Shown here piece after piece: positions 38,437 through 49,282 of a stretch of DNA of 64,000 nt (the first letter of the stretch is position 1; every line of letters starts with the position of its first letter). The stretch is taken from NCBI GenBank assembly GCA_903813345.2, contig CAIIXF020000006.1, positions 4,363,096-4,427,095 on the forward strand, written 5' to 3'. The notes under the pieces were generated by a model. The model did no database searches and had not been told where the DNA came from. It saw nothing but the letters and a program-made list of their open reading frames with translations. A program made the position numbers and the translations under genes. Source of the stretch: Owenia fusiformis (Eukaryota; Annelida; Polychaeta; Sabellida; Oweniidae).

Positions 38437-38752
38437 ACAGGGCGTTCATAAAGTTCTTGCAAAAGTGCTCTAAAATTGTTGTATCTCAGCCAATCTTGCT
38501 GATATGTTTACTCAGTATACCTACACTATTCATACATTGAGATCCAAAGTTATAATCAATAGGCCCTTGAAGAAAAAAGTTATGGTTGCTATAGTCACAT
38601 AAATCGGGGGTATGCGGAGCAGGCAAAAAGGATCTGTGTTGTTTGAATGTTCAAAATGTTTTTACCTTGTCCTGTTTACTTCAATAACAGTATCTCAAAG
38701 AGTAGAGCTATTCAAAATAGTGTCCACCGTGGTTTATACACCTCTGCTGTCT

Positions 38753-39074
38753 TTATAACCATTCCCCAAACAGATGGCGGGACTCATTTGGAAAGTTTCC
38801 TGCGATTGATCTTTGTATGGATGGATTTGTTCTTGGACGGCCTGATTGAGCATTGTCCTTACCATTTGTTCTACCATCAGTAAATGTCTTAGTCCGTTTT
38901 GTAAATGGTTCTTTTGACCATAGCCTCCTTCCCATACACCTTATGAATATCTTCAAGTGTTAGTTTTCTTGAATTTCCCAGGAAAACATACATCCTGATG
39001 CTACTGAATATTTGTAATTGTAAATCATCATCTTTTGCTGATTTTGCAGCCATTTTCACACAAGGCATTAACAT
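38753..39074 (-). pseudogene. Mariner-like transposase N-terminus, frameshifted
   Basis: Two overlapping minus-strand frames share one protein. The upstream frame (39074-38889) gives a helix-turn-helix-like stretch ending VYGKEAMVKRTIYK. The downstream frame supplies FTDGRTNGKDNAQSGRPRT. The order YG-x-A followed by F-x-DGR and SGRP is the hallmark of the mariner/Tc1 N-terminal DNA-binding region (HTH_48 type). A frameshift lies near 38900. No DDE catalytic region is visible, so this is a relic. Confidence 0.55.
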
Positions 39075-39080
39075 GACAAA

Positions 39081-39650
39081 ATGTCACCACCTAAAACAAT
39101 TTGGTCAATTTAAAGCAAGTTGAAAAAATACCTCTTTGACTTTTTTTTGACATTGAGAAGGTCATTGAAGGTCAAATGTCAAATGTAAAGTCAGATTTGA
39201 ACTTCTGAGAACATGTAGATGATTTTGAAAAAAAATTAAGTAAATTTGAAGCAAGTTGAAAAAAGACCTTTTTGACCTTGAAAAGGTCATTGAAGGTCAA
39301 ATGTCAAATCTTAAGTCAGATTTGAATTTCTGAGAACATGTAGATGATTTTGAAAAAAAATTGAGTCAATGTGAAGCAAGTTGAAAAAAGACCTTTTTGA
39401 CCTTGAGAAGGTCATTGAAGGTCAAATGTCAAATCTAAAGTCAGATTTGAACTTCTGAGAACATGTAGATGATTTAGAAAAAAATTGAAGTCAATCTAAA
39501 CAGTATTTGTTAAGTTATAGGAAGTTGTAAGAAATTGTTACAGACGCCGGACGCCGGACGCCGGACGCCGGACGCCAACCTCCAACCACCAACCGCCGTC
39601 GCAAAAAAACGGAGATCATAACAATATGTCACCACTTTTGGTGGTGACAT
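39081..39650. mobile_element. 570-bp MITE with 11-bp perfect termini
   Basis: ATGTCACCACC at 39081-39091 and its exact inverse at 39640-39650 bound the element. The interior holds three direct ~125-136 bp repeats (GCAAGTTGAAAA at about 39115, 39251 and 39376), followed by a GCCGGAC microsatellite at 39543-39577. Target duplication is ambiguous because the flanks are A-rich. Confidence 0.65.
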
Positions 39651-39960
39651 AAAAAATAAAGTTGACGCTGCCTTTCACAAAGTCCGATGTCATCAACCAA
39701 CATAGGTCACTATGATCCCATCAGTGATGTCATGAATCAAAGAAATTTCAACTATAATGTCATCATATGACATCATCTAGTGCTAACATGTCAACGTTAG
39801 CTTGTTTTTTATTTTCGAGGATACTTTAAAGTATGTTAAAGTTACCTCTAACCCATATTTTTTGTCTAAATTTTTTTTCAATGCTGCTCCGCCTACCCCC
39901 GACTAGTGTTACTATAGCAATCATTGCTTTTTTCTTCAAGGACCTATACTACACGTATAT

Positions 39961-40782
39961 GGCATAAAATTGCACATTCATACAAAATTATAGGTTGGGA
40001 TTTCTGAGAGAGTAACTCCATTCAGTCTTCACATGGATATCATATTGGTAAGATTTGACAATATTTCGTTATCATTTGAAATAAGCATTCGATCCCCTTA
40101 TACATCCTGGATTTAAATCACCGAAATCATATGATTTATTTTATGCATTTTGATCATAGTTATACTCTTTCGTTTCCAAAATATATTTTTAGATTTGGGC
40201 TATCTGATTCTTTATTCATTAATGACACCTCTAGGACGATCAACGCGTTGTTATCAATGATACTAATCAAAGAAACATCTTTGTCTTGGGATTTGAGCTC
40301 GTTACATTATATTTACCATGACGCATTGACGTGTCATTTGCATAATATTTTTTTGCATTTTCTATAAAATAAGATTTGTGTGTGCTATCAGTCTTTTTTC
40401 TATCATATATAAACTTTTCATCGTTTATTTATCGCGCTTGATTATCTGATCTTATTTATACCAATCTCACTCTGAGTAACAATTGCAAATGGTTGACTTC
40501 ACAATTCAATTATGGTCTGCCATTATTTATTGAAATAAGTATGACTTTTGAACATATATTTGTTTTTTCGATTTAAATTGGACAACAGTTATTGAATCGG
40601 ACTGGACATTTGTTATTTTGAACTATAGCTATCAGATATTAAACATGCCAATTTTATGAGACGAACGGCCAGGAAAGATACATGTCTCCTACATCTAGAC
40701 TTGTTTAATAGATGGCATCGAATTCGGAACTTAAAACTGAAACAGAGAAGGAGATACACTCCCCTCCATAAGTTTGGCAACC
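39961..40782. other. No recognised feature
   Basis: No gene or repeat was recognised. Two overlapping open frames near 40613-40859 on opposite strands have no motif support. Confidence 0.45.
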
Positions 40783-40786
40783 TTAA

Positions 40787-41304
40787 TGGGATATTCCTTG
40801 CCAAACCATCTCTCTCCTCATATAGTAGCTATAACCATATGTATACTTGCCATGTTTAGCAAAGCAGTGAAAATGTTTAGATATGGTCAAAATTGAACAC
40901 TTAGAAATGAAGTACTCAATTCCACTAGGCTTTTAAGATTCCACTCAGGAAGTGATGTCATCGACTCTCAACTTTGCATATAGCATTAGGGAAGGAGCTA
41001 TTAAGAATTACAAAAACAGCTGAATATTCTTTTTCAATTTTGTATCTGATTTAATTAAGTTGACAAGCTCTGAAAATGTTTTTGCACAGAAATTAAGGAT
41101 CACTTGTCCAGAAGTAATTTTGTGCTACCTTCCTACACTGTTATGGGCAACTTTATATAAGTTGAGAGTATAAGAAATCCTGAAAGATGGCAGCACACTG
41201 GAAATGAGCACTACATTTTTAAATGATGAATATTGACCATATTAAAACATTTCCCCGTGTTTTGCTAAATATGGAAAGTATATTTATTGATTATAGCTAC
41301 CATA
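40787..41304. mobile_element. Foldback/MITE family F, copy 2, left part
   Basis: The left terminus follows TTAA (40783-40786) and reads TGGGATATTCCTTGCC. The matching inverted terminus is at 50639-50672, beyond the LTR retrotransposon, and is also followed by TTAA (50673-50676). Inner words such as AGTGATGTCATCGACTCTC match copy 1 at 3.2-5.0 kb. The LTR element split this copy at the CATA duplication. Confidence 0.6.
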
Positions 41305-42118
41305 TGTAACCAAGCTAAATAGTTTGAAACTTTTATGTGTTTAAACTTCCCGCTGTAAATTACTTTTTACGCAATCTCATTGGTTAAGAGAGTAGGTCGG
41401 CCATCTTGGATAAAAGGCATGTTTCCAAATTTGATTTTTGAATTTCTTGTAGAAATTCACTCGTTTCTACATCAATAACCTAAGTTTAGGTAGAAAACCC
41501 TTAATGAAGTCAGGTATGGTTGGATTTATTATATTTCAAACTTGACTTTATGAAGAAAACAGATTAGATTGCATGTTATTTAGCATTGATGAGATTTTTT
41601 AGGATTTAATATTTTTTGTAATTTCTGTATGGAAAGATATTCAATTTGTGTTGATTTTGTGATTTGTTACATGATTTAAGAGTGTTTGTAAGTCATATTT
41701 TGAACTCCTTCATTTCATTCTAGTGTTGATCAAGACCAGATGTTATATAGGTGTTCTATCAACCCCATGGTCTACAGGAGATACTAGTGCAGTGTAGTTC
41801 CTGGGTAGGTTTTCTAAGCTAGGATCTGTTTGACATGTTTGGTGCTATATAATGTAAGATTGCCATATATGTACAATTTAAAGACTTACTCAGATGTCCA
41901 TATATGTACAAAGATTTAGCTAGACATATAAAATATGTCTCAATCAGTTCATAACAGTATACAGTAAATACGTTTATTTCATTACGATCTTGTCATTTTT
42001 GTAAGTCATAGATCTGAATTGTAACTCTTTTATTTTTGTATGTTCCAGGGTTTTTATTATGATATTAAGACAATAAAGAAACAAACTAAACCAAGAACTC
42101 TGTAGTCCTTAGTTTACA
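41305..42118 (+). repeat. 5' LTR (814 bp)
   Basis: The LTR begins TGTAACCAAGC and ends TAGTTTACA. A TATA-like TATAAAAT at 41937-41944 and a polyadenylation signal AATAAA at 42072-42077 fit a U3-R-U5 order, with R between them. Confidence 0.95.
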
Positions 42119-42120
42119 AT

Positions 42121-42132
42121 TGGCGCAGTCGG
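42121..42132 (+). other. Primer-binding site (tRNA-Ser type)
   Basis: TGGCGCAGTCGG starts 2 nt after the LTR. It is complementary to a tRNA 3' end reading CCGACTGCGCCA, which fits a tRNA-Ser whose acceptor stem starts GCAGTCG. Drosophila gypsy-group elements such as 17.6 and 297 use tRNA-Ser. Confidence 0.8.
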
Positions 42133-42239
42133 CAGTCCCAGCGCATGATCAAGTCACCAGTCCCCGCGCATGATCGAGTCACCACAACGTATACATCATA
42201 GTCTCGATATAGGCTATATAGACATAAGACAATCACAGA

Positions 42240-43945
42240 TCCGATCTAGATGCAGATCATCACAGATACGACAGATACTGTACATGTAACGATCAGACAG
42301 TTACAGATACAGACACAGTTCCAGTTATATTGACAGTAGCAGATACATGTAATGATAAGACAGTTGCAGTTAATGTCGACAGTAACAGATACATGTAACG
42401 ATAAGACAGTCGCAGTTAAATCGACAGTAACAGATACATGTAATGATAAGACAGTCGCAGTTATATCAACAATAACAGATATATGTAACGATACAACACT
42501 CGCAGATACAGACATACAGCCACAGATATATATCGACAGTCACAGCTACTACAGATGGAGCCAAAGTTATAAAAAGCCGTCTATCAGCCGTATATACAGT
42601 CCCAGATAGAAGGTCTAGATTTAAGGGTAAATTCATGTGTCCAGAAAGACTGTTAAATATTATTTGAATTCTTAAATAGTATTTGAATACAGGTTTTTAA
42701 AACACCCCTTAGACTAAAAGAAAAGTTCAGGTGTACAAAAAGACCCATAGATCAGATTTGATGTGTGCATAAAGATAAGTTCAGGTGTACATAAAGACTC
42801 ATATATCATATTTCGTGTGTACATAAAGTGCACATACAGTCCACTTAGACTATAGATATGTCCATTTGTACATGAAGACTCATAGATCAGATTTGGTATG
42901 AACATAAAGTGCACATAAAGTTCCCATAGACAGTAAGATATACGGTGTATTCATGCGTTCATGATAAGGTATCAGAGATCAGATTTGAATTCGAGTGTAC
43001 ATACTGATTCCAAAGACAGTAAGATATATTCATATGTGCACAAATCCCATGAAAGTCATAGTTAATAGCAAGTGTTCATAAAGATCTTATAGATAGATAT
43101 TTGTTTATACCAAATACTTAGAGGAAAGTCTTGTTCCTTGTAGTAGTGTTGTTGCATGCATATATAGATTTAAACTCATTCATATAGTGTTAAGGAACAT
43201 AGGATAGACTAATGACAATGATCAACTATTAACAGGTATTTTATGTCTATCGATCCCAGTTAGACATATAAAAAGTATGATCAAGTACATGTATTAACAG
43301 GTGTTTTATGTCTATTGATCCCAGTTAGACATATAAAAAGTCATAGATATACTCATACAATACTAGAGTACATTGGGGAGTCCAGCAAAATTAGTGCAGT
43401 AGATATTACATGTGTATAAACCCCATATAGTGACAGTTATGAAATAATAGTGTGTTGCAAGTTTACTATTACTATTGTAACAGTACATGAACAAAAGATA
43501 ATTTTTTTGAGGGTAATTTGTTCTTCAATAATTGCCTAAATGTGAGTGGATAGTTTGAAGACCTATAAAGCGTAGTGATACTTGAGGACCCCTTAGAATA
43601 CAAATACATGCTATATTAGTCGTTCAAGTGTATAGTGCTGTTTGATCTGTCAACTTACAGTGTGTATTCCAGGGGTGCGCTCCAAATCAGAATGAGAATT
43701 TTCTTTTAAGGGGTACATTTCTAAGTACTTACATTTTTTCAGGGGTGCGTTTCGCTCCAGACATTTCTTGCCAGTGGTGCATTTTTAAGTACTTACATTT
43801 TTCCAGGGGTGCGTTTCACTCCAAACATTTCTTGCCAGGGTTGCATTTTTAAGTACTTACATTTTTTCAGGGGTGCGTTTCACTCCAAACTTGTTTTACC
43901 AGGGGTGCATTTCTACATACCTAAAATATTTTCCAGGGGTGCGTT
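42240..43945 (+). repeat. Long repeat-rich gag leader of the LTR element
   Basis: The 1.9-kb leader between primer-binding site and gag contains three tandem families. At 42240-42520 there are ~45-57 bp units with CAGTAACAGATACATGTAA. At 42720-43060 there are looser units with ACATAAAGTGCACATA. At 43670-43945 there are ~64-bp units starting AGGGGTGCGTTTC. A ~95-bp segment is also duplicated at 43213-43340. No long open frame exists here. It may serve packaging or translation, or simply be satellite expansion. Confidence 0.8.
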
Positions 43946-44033
43946 GCAAGGTATTTTTGTTATCATAATAGATTTGATTATAGAAAGAGTTGATTATTCA
44001 ATTACAAAATTTTGAGTATACTCAACCTTCAAG

Positions 44034-45029
44034 ATGACCACAGACGTAACCCAGAAGGCCTTGTTAGAAACAATCGAGATGCTTCGAGGTGAATTGACGC
44101 TACAAAGAGCCCAACAAGAGAAACTTAAAGATAAATTAGAGGAACTTGAAGCTAAAGGTTTCTCAGACAGTAATGATAACCTCGATACATCGACACATAC
44201 TCCAGACACTCCATGCCCTACAGTACTGATATCCAGAGACAAGAAGATACAGAAATTTAGCTCAAGGTGGACAAAGCAAGGGGATTTAGCTTTAGAGGTT
44301 TGGATTAGTGAAGTTGAGACGGCTATACAGACTCTTCGCCAGTCGGATCGTGTACCATTTTTACTGGAACATCTGACTGGAGCAGCCAGGGATGAAATCC
44401 GTCTACGACCTAGTTCAGAAACAAACTCAGTTGAGAAAATTGTCACCATTTTAAGAGAAGTATTTGGTGATCTCGAACCTAGGCAAAAGATTCTCGAACT
44501 ATTTTACGCCAGAACTCAACAGAAGACCGAAAACATCCACAACTACAGCTTAGATCTAATGAGGTTGAGAGAAAGAATACTTTTAAAACAAGGATTATGC
44601 TCTATGGGCACTCTAATGGAGAAATTCATTGAAGGATTATATGACCATTCACTCAAGAGGGAACTAAGAAGAGAGGTCACAAAAGATCCCACTTTAACCT
44701 TCACTGAAGTGAGGAAGTTGGCTATGGAGACTGCAGCAGAACCACATAGTATCACTGCATCCATCCAAGAATCTTCAAACAACAGTCCCAGTGAAATGGA
44801 TGAGATGAAACAATTACTACAGAAACTTACCCTTGATATTCAGGATTTGAAATCAAGAAGACCAGACAAACAAGACATCCACAGCGACAAACAAAAGAAA
44901 GATGATATAAAAGGAAAACCTCCCCCAAGAGGAAAAAAATGGACCAATGAACAAGGGGAAATATTATGTTTTCGCTGTGATAGGCCAGGACATATTGCTG
45001 TAAATTGTGATCAACAGAAAAAAAACTAG
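44034..45029 (+). CDS. gag: Gag polyprotein of the LTR element
   Basis: The product is the structural protein (331 aa) forming the particle that packages the element's RNA. It starts at ATG 44034, the first ATG after the leader with a long frame. Residues ~7-40 are a predicted coiled coil (heptad-like Leu/Glu/Lys). Residues ~80-230 contain the W-x-V/E, LLEHLTG and FYAR-x-Q elements of a gypsy/PNMA-type capsid. Residues ~310-323 are a single zinc knuckle, CFRCDRPGHIAVNC (C-x2-C-x4-H-x4-C), for RNA binding. The frame ends in TAG immediately after a slippery A-run, and pol continues in the -1 frame. No protease motif lies in gag itself. Intact. Confidence 0.93.
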   Translation: MTTDVTQKALLETIEMLRGELTLQRAQQEKLKDKLEELEAKGFSDSNDNLDTSTHTPDTPCPTVLISRDKKIQKFSSRWTKQGDLALEVWISEVETAIQTLRQSDRVPFLLEHLTGAARDEIRLRPSSETNSVEKIVTILREVFGDLEPRQKILELFYARTQQKTENIHNYSLDLMRLRERILLKQGLCSMGTLMEKFIEGLYDHSLKRELRREVTKDPTLTFTEVRKLAMETAAEPHSITASIQESSNNSPSEMDEMKQLLQKLTLDIQDLKSRRPDKQDIHSDKQKKDDIKGKPPPRGKKWTNEQGEILCFRCDRPGHIAVNCDQQKKN

Positions 45030-45064
45030 TCATCACTTCTCAGCAGCGTCAGTTGAGAAGTGAG
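45020..45064 (+). promoter_or_regulatory. -1 ribosomal frameshift module (gag-pol)
   Basis: In the gag frame the last codons are AAA AAA AAC TAG. A AAA AAC at 45020-45026 is a canonical X XXY YYZ slippery heptamer. A 6-nt spacer (45027-45032) is followed by a stem pairing TCACTTCTCA (45033-45042) with TGAGAAGTGA (45054-45063). A G-U and a C-G pair can extend the stem inward, leaving a 7-nt loop. Shifting -1 enters a frame that is open from 45011 and runs through pol. Sequence, spacing and structure all match efficient -1 sites. Confidence 0.9.
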
Positions 45065-48000
45065 GTTGAAATCAATGACGCAAATGAGTTGATTGGTAAA
45101 TGTCCGGAAGTCGAGGTAACATTGAATGGAATAGCTACTAGAGCACTCTTAGACTCAGGGTCAGAAATCTCCACCATTTCTAGTTCATTTTTTGAAAAAA
45201 ATTTTAATGATACGAATTTACAGAGTGCACAATTTTTAAAGATTACTGCGGCCAATGGCCTAGAAGTCCCATTCAAAGGTTACACAAAACTTACCTTAGA
45301 GTTCAATGACACTGTAATAAATGATGCCGCGTTTTTGGTTGTTGAGCCTTGTGGTAATAATGAATCATTTAACGCCAAGAAATCCAAAGTCCCAATTTTG
45401 TTAGGTAGTAATCTAGTCACGTTTAGTGGTGTTCAAAGCTCACATTGTGAAGAACATTTTACGAGGTTAGTTGGACCTAAAATATTTTTACCCCCAAGGA
45501 CTGCTATGATAGTCAAAGGATCAGCCGGACATCAACCAGGAACAACAGTCACTGTTGAGCCGGGATCGCTTGAACATTTGCCAGAGAATATTTGTGTGTC
45601 ACGATCAGTGGACAAAGTCAAACATGGAACAATAAACCTACAAATAACAAACATGTCTGAAAACAATTTTTGGCTATATCCTCATACTCAATTGGCAAAA
45701 ATCCATGCAGTTGATAAAGTGATTGCTAAAGATGAATGTGAAGTGACACAAGTTGATACAAATGAAATTTTGATAAAAGAGAAATCGGTAACAACAAATG
45801 CCGAACATGTAGACTCTGAGTTTTTAAGAAATGAGCTTAAGATTGGACACGATGTCCCAGAAGAAGAAAAACAGAAAATTTACAATATCTTCAGTACATA
45901 TAGTGATGTAGTCAGTAGAGGAGACCAGGATTTAGGTAAATCTTCCACCTCGAAACATACTATAAAACTGACTGATGACAAACCAGTGAATATACCTTAT
46001 AGAAGGATACCACACAGCCAGGTACAAGAAGTGAAAGATATTCTAGATAAACAGCTCAAAGCGGGTATAATTAGACCAAGTAGTTCACCATATGCAGCAC
46101 CTGTTGTTCTGGTGCGGAAAAAATGTGGTGGTCTTCGAATATGTGTGGACTATCGCCAGCTCAACAAAAAGACCATTCCCAATGCTTATCCTTTGCCTAG
46201 GATTGAAGAAGCTTTGCAGAGCCTGAAAGGTGCCAAGTTCTTCACTTCCATTGACCTCGCTCAGGGATTTTTACAGTGTGAGATGGAAGAAGGCGATGAG
46301 GAAAAGACGGCTTTCACTGTTGGACCAGGCGCTCACTATGAATACACTCGTATGCCTTTCGGATTGATAAACGGCCCCGCCACATTTCAGAGATTGATGG
46401 ATGTTTGTTTGGGAGATCAGAATTATCAGACACTCTTGATATATCTCGATGACATCCTCGTGTTTGGCGATACGTATGAACAACATAATGAGAGATTAGC
46501 CTTAGTCTTGGAAAGATTACAGAAACATAATTTGAAGATCAAGCTGAAGAAATGTGCTGTTTTACAGACTGAGTTGAAGTATCTGGGCCATATCATTTCG
46601 GCTGATGGTGTTTCTACGGATCCAGATAAAACGCAAACAATAAAAGACTGGCCAACTCCTGATTCTGAGGACAATCTTAGGAAATGGCTTGGGTTAAGTG
46701 GCTACTATAGACGTTTCGTCCCAGGTTTTTCGCAAATAGCGCAGCCACTTAATGTTCTCTTAGGACCTACCAAGAAGCAGTTGAGGAAACAGAAATCCAA
46801 GAAAGATGTCAAAGTTCATCCACCAGATAATAGACCTTTCAAAGAAAAATGGACTGATGCCTGCCAGTCTGCTTTTGACAATCTGAAGCAGAAACTCACC
46901 AGTGCACCCATTTTGGGGTTCCCAGATTTTACACTCCCATTTCAAGTTGAGACTGATGCTAGTGGAAGTGGATTAGGAGCCATATTGTCTCAGAAACAGG
47001 GAGATAAAATTGTAGTTATCACATATGCTAGTCGTAGTTTGAGTCCAGCTGAGAAGAACTATTCGGCCCTAAGCTCGTTTAAATTAGAACTATTGGCTCT
47101 AAAGTGGGCAGTCACGGAAAAATTTCGGGACTACTTGATCGGAACAGAGTTTGAAGTTTTCACAGACAACAATCCACTCAGCTATATCCTTAATTCAAAG
47201 ACAAAGTTGGGAGCTGCTGAGACAAAATGGGTATCACAACTTTCCCAGTTCAATTTTGAGATTAAGTACAGACCCGGAAAAACAAATAAAGCAGCAGATG
47301 CCCTGAGTCGAAGACCAGATAATGTCAACAATAAAGACAAAGACACATATCAGATAGTTGTTTCTTCAGAGACAATGTCTGCAAGTATACTGTCAAGTTC
47401 AGATGTTCCATTACCGAAAGACATGTATTCTGATCACACTAAATTGAGTGCTATGGATGCAAAGCTGCCATCATGTCCTACTTTCCCAAAGTATTCAGAC
47501 CAGGAATTAGCTGATTTTCAGGACAATGATGATGTCTTAGCCAGAGTAAAGTATCTCATTGTCAGTGATTGTGGAACAAAGTTGAGTTCCAAAGAACATG
47601 TAGACACAAGAAAACTCATGAAACAAAATCTATGTATCATAAATGGTAAGCTGTATAGAACTACAAATGATGCAATTGGTGAGACTGTCCAACAATTTGT
47701 TGTACCAGCAAAATTACAACAGACTCTACTAGAAGCATGTCATGATGCAGCAGGACATCAAGGGATAGAACGTACACAAGCACTTCTCAAAGCAAGATGT
47801 TATTGGCCTTCCATGATGAAAGATGCTGAGTTACATTGTAAATCCTGTGAAAGATGTCTCATAGCTAAACCTCAAAGACCAAAAGTTAGAACTCAGTTAG
47901 GATCACTGATTGCTTCTAAGCCACTAGAGATTCTTGCAATTGATTTTGACACTCTTGACAAAGCAAGTGATGGAAGAGAGAAGGTGCTAGTTATGACAGA

Positions 48001-49282
48001 CATATTCACTAAATATACTCTGACAGCAACCACAAGAAATGAAACTGCACCTGTAGTTGCTAAAGTACTAGTAAATGAGTGGTTCATGAAGTTTGGTATA
48101 CCGGAACGTTTGCATAGCGATCAAGGCCGCTCATTTGAAGGACACGTAATTAGAGAAGTCTTAAAGATATATGGTGTAGACAAGTCTAGGACAACTCCTT
48201 GGCACCCTCAGGGTAATGGCCAGACAGAGAGGTTTAATCGAACTATGCATTCACTCTTGAGAACTCTTAACAGTCAGCAAAAGAGAAAATGGCCCGAATT
48301 TTTGCCGCAGTTGACCTATTTCTATAACTGTACACCACACTCTACAACAGGCATGTCGCCATATAGTCTACTTTTTGGTCATGAGCCAAAATTACCAATA
48401 GATGTTATGCTTGGTACAGAAAATGGTAAAGAACAAGATCTCTGTATGAATGATTTTGCACTGGATCATAGGGAAAAATTGCAAAAGATGCATAAACTCG
48501 CATTACAAAACATAAAAACAAAAGCAGATATGAGGAGTAAAAGGTGTGAGCCAAGAAATAATAGTGAAATTCCAGTAGGGGCTACAGTCTTATTAAAGTA
48601 CAGGCCTCTTGGTAGAAATAAAATCCAAGATACTTGGGACCCAACACCACACAAAGTAGTACTTAAAAATGATAATGTTTACAGTGTTCAATTGTGTGGT
48701 AGCACTGACAAATTGAGAAGAGTACATAGAGAAAACATTATAATGACTGTAAACAAAGAATCCTCTCATAGCAATTCTTTGTCTAGTGATGACACGGATG
48801 TGTTAGAATTAGAAGTCCAAGATGCTGGAACCGAACCGTCTGAATCTACAGATGATAGGATTATCAGAGTTGTGGTTGATAACAGAAGGCTTCCGGATGG
48901 AATTAATACAGATGATTCTAACAAAAACCAGACCGGGATGATAGATATGAAACAACATTCTTCAGAAGAGAAAAGTGAGATTGAAACAGAAAAGAATGTG
49001 AATACAGATAGACCTACCAGGTTAACTGAGAACATATCATCAGACTCGGACACAGATAATACTAAAACTCTAAGAAGGTCTAAAAGAAAAAATGCTGGAA
49101 AGCATAAAAATCCACATAAATTGCCTGCAGCAACAGTCTTAACTCAACAGCAACAACAACAGACAAGTGAAAGTGTTGCTTTTAGTGATTTATCACAAGC
49201 TATATCAAAGTTAGGAGATACTTTAGCAAACAGTCTAGGCAGTTCTTTAACTGAGGCTTTTCAAGCTTTAGCAAAGAAATAA
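45026..49282 (+). CDS. pol: Pol polyprotein: protease, RT, RNase H, integrase
   Basis: The frame continues -1 from gag; there is no usable ATG at its start, so expression as Gag-Pol is expected (about 1418 pol residues). Counting from the TTG at 45053, the aspartic protease motif LLDSGSE is near residue 33 and RT runs from ~340 with catalytic IYLDD near 465. RNase H has ETDASGSGLGA near 631 and FTDNNPLSY later. The integrase zinc finger (H, H, C, C) spans ~900-940. The integrase core has D in AIDFDTLD (~962), D in HSDQG (~1020) and E in GQTERF (~1056), followed by a GPY/F-like region. A basic, Ser/Asp-rich tail with a glutamine run ends the protein. No chromodomain was seen. All catalytic residues are present and no stops interrupt. 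Confidence 0.95.
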   Translation, partial: LVITSQQRQLRSEVEINDANELIGKCPEVEVTLNGIATRALLDSGSEISTISSSFFEKNFNDTNLQSAQFLKITAANGLEVPFKGYTKLTLEFNDTVINDAAFLVVEPCGNNESFNAKKSKVPILLGSNLVTFSGVQSSHCEEHFTRLVGPKIFLPPRTAMIVKGSAGHQPGTTVTVEPGSLEHLPENICVSRSVDKVKHGTINLQITNMSENNFWLYPHTQLAKIHAVDKVIAKDECEVTQVDTNEILIKEKSVTTNAEHVDSEFLRNELKIGHDVPEEEKQKIYNIFSTYSDVVSRGDQDLGKSSTSKHTIKLTDDKPVNIPYRRIPHSQVQEVKDILDKQLKAGIIRPSSSPYAAPVVLVRKKCGGLRICVDYRQLNKKTIPNAYPLPRIEEALQSLKGAKFFTSIDLAQGFLQCEMEEGDEEKTAFTVGPGAHYEYTRMPFGLINGPATFQRLMDVCLGDQNYQTLLIYLDDILVFGDTYEQHNERLALVLERLQKHNLKIKLKKCAVLQTELKYLGHIISADGVSTDPDKTQTIKDWPTPDSEDNLRKWLGLSGYYRRFVPGFSQIAQPLNVLLGPTKKQLRKQKSKKDVKVHPPDNRPFKEKWTDACQSAFDNLKQKLTSAPILGFPDFTLPFQVETDASGSGLGAILSQKQGDKIVVITYASRSLSPAEKNYSALSSFKLELLALKWAVTEKFRDYLIGTEFEVFTDNNPLSYILNSKTKLGAAETKWVSQLSQFNFEIKYRPGKTNKAADALSRRPDNVNNKDKDTYQIVVSSETMSASILSSSDVPLPKDMYSDHTKLSAMDAKLPSCPTFPKYSDQELADFQDNDDVLARVKYLIVSDCGTKLSSKEHVDTRKLMKQNLCIINGKLYRTTNDAIGETVQQFVVPAKLQQTLLEACHDAAGHQGIERTQALLKARCYWPSMMKDAELHCKSCERCLIAKPQRPKVRTQLGSLIASKPLEILAIDFDTLDKASDGREKVLVMTDIFTKYTLTATTRNETAPVVAKVLVNEWFMKFGIPERLHSDQGRSFEGHVIREVLKIYGVDKSRTTPWHPQGNGQTERFNRTMHSLLRTLNSQQKRKWPEFLPQLTYFYNCTPHSTTGMSPYSLLFGHEPKLPIDVMLGTENGKEQDLCMNDFALDHREKLQKMHKLALQNIKTKADMRSKRCEPRNNSEIPVGATVLLKYRPLGRNKIQDTWDPTPHKVVLKNDNVYSVQLCGSTDKLRRVHRENIIMTVNKESSHSNSLSSDDTDVLELEVQDAGTEPSESTDDRIIRVVVDNRRLPDGINTDDSNKNQTGMIDMKQHSSEEKSEIETEKNVNTDRPTRLTENISSDSDTDNTKTLRRSKRKNAGKHKNPHKLPAATVLTQQQQQQTSESVAFSDLSQAISKLGDTLANSLGSSLTEAFQALAKK

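Larger units (their letters stand above)
38439..39960. mobile_element. Decayed mariner-like element with inverted subterminal arms
   Basis: The left end CAGGGCGTTCATAAAG follows a TA at 38437. Inverted arms pair about 38560-38623 with 39883-39950 (shared word GGCGGAGCAG with one change). A degenerate transposase fragment lies between them on the minus strand (38753-39074), and a separate MITE (39081-39650) is inserted. The exact right terminus was not found. Confidence 0.45.

Noticed and set aside
43994-44449. 151-codon minus-strand open frame opposite gag
   Set aside because: It is antisense to a well-supported gag domain and lacks its own motifs.
48700-49282. Chromodomain or env-like region at the pol C-terminus
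   Set aside because: The tail is Ser/Asp/Lys-rich and low complexity, without the aromatic cage residues of a chromodomain or any membrane segment.
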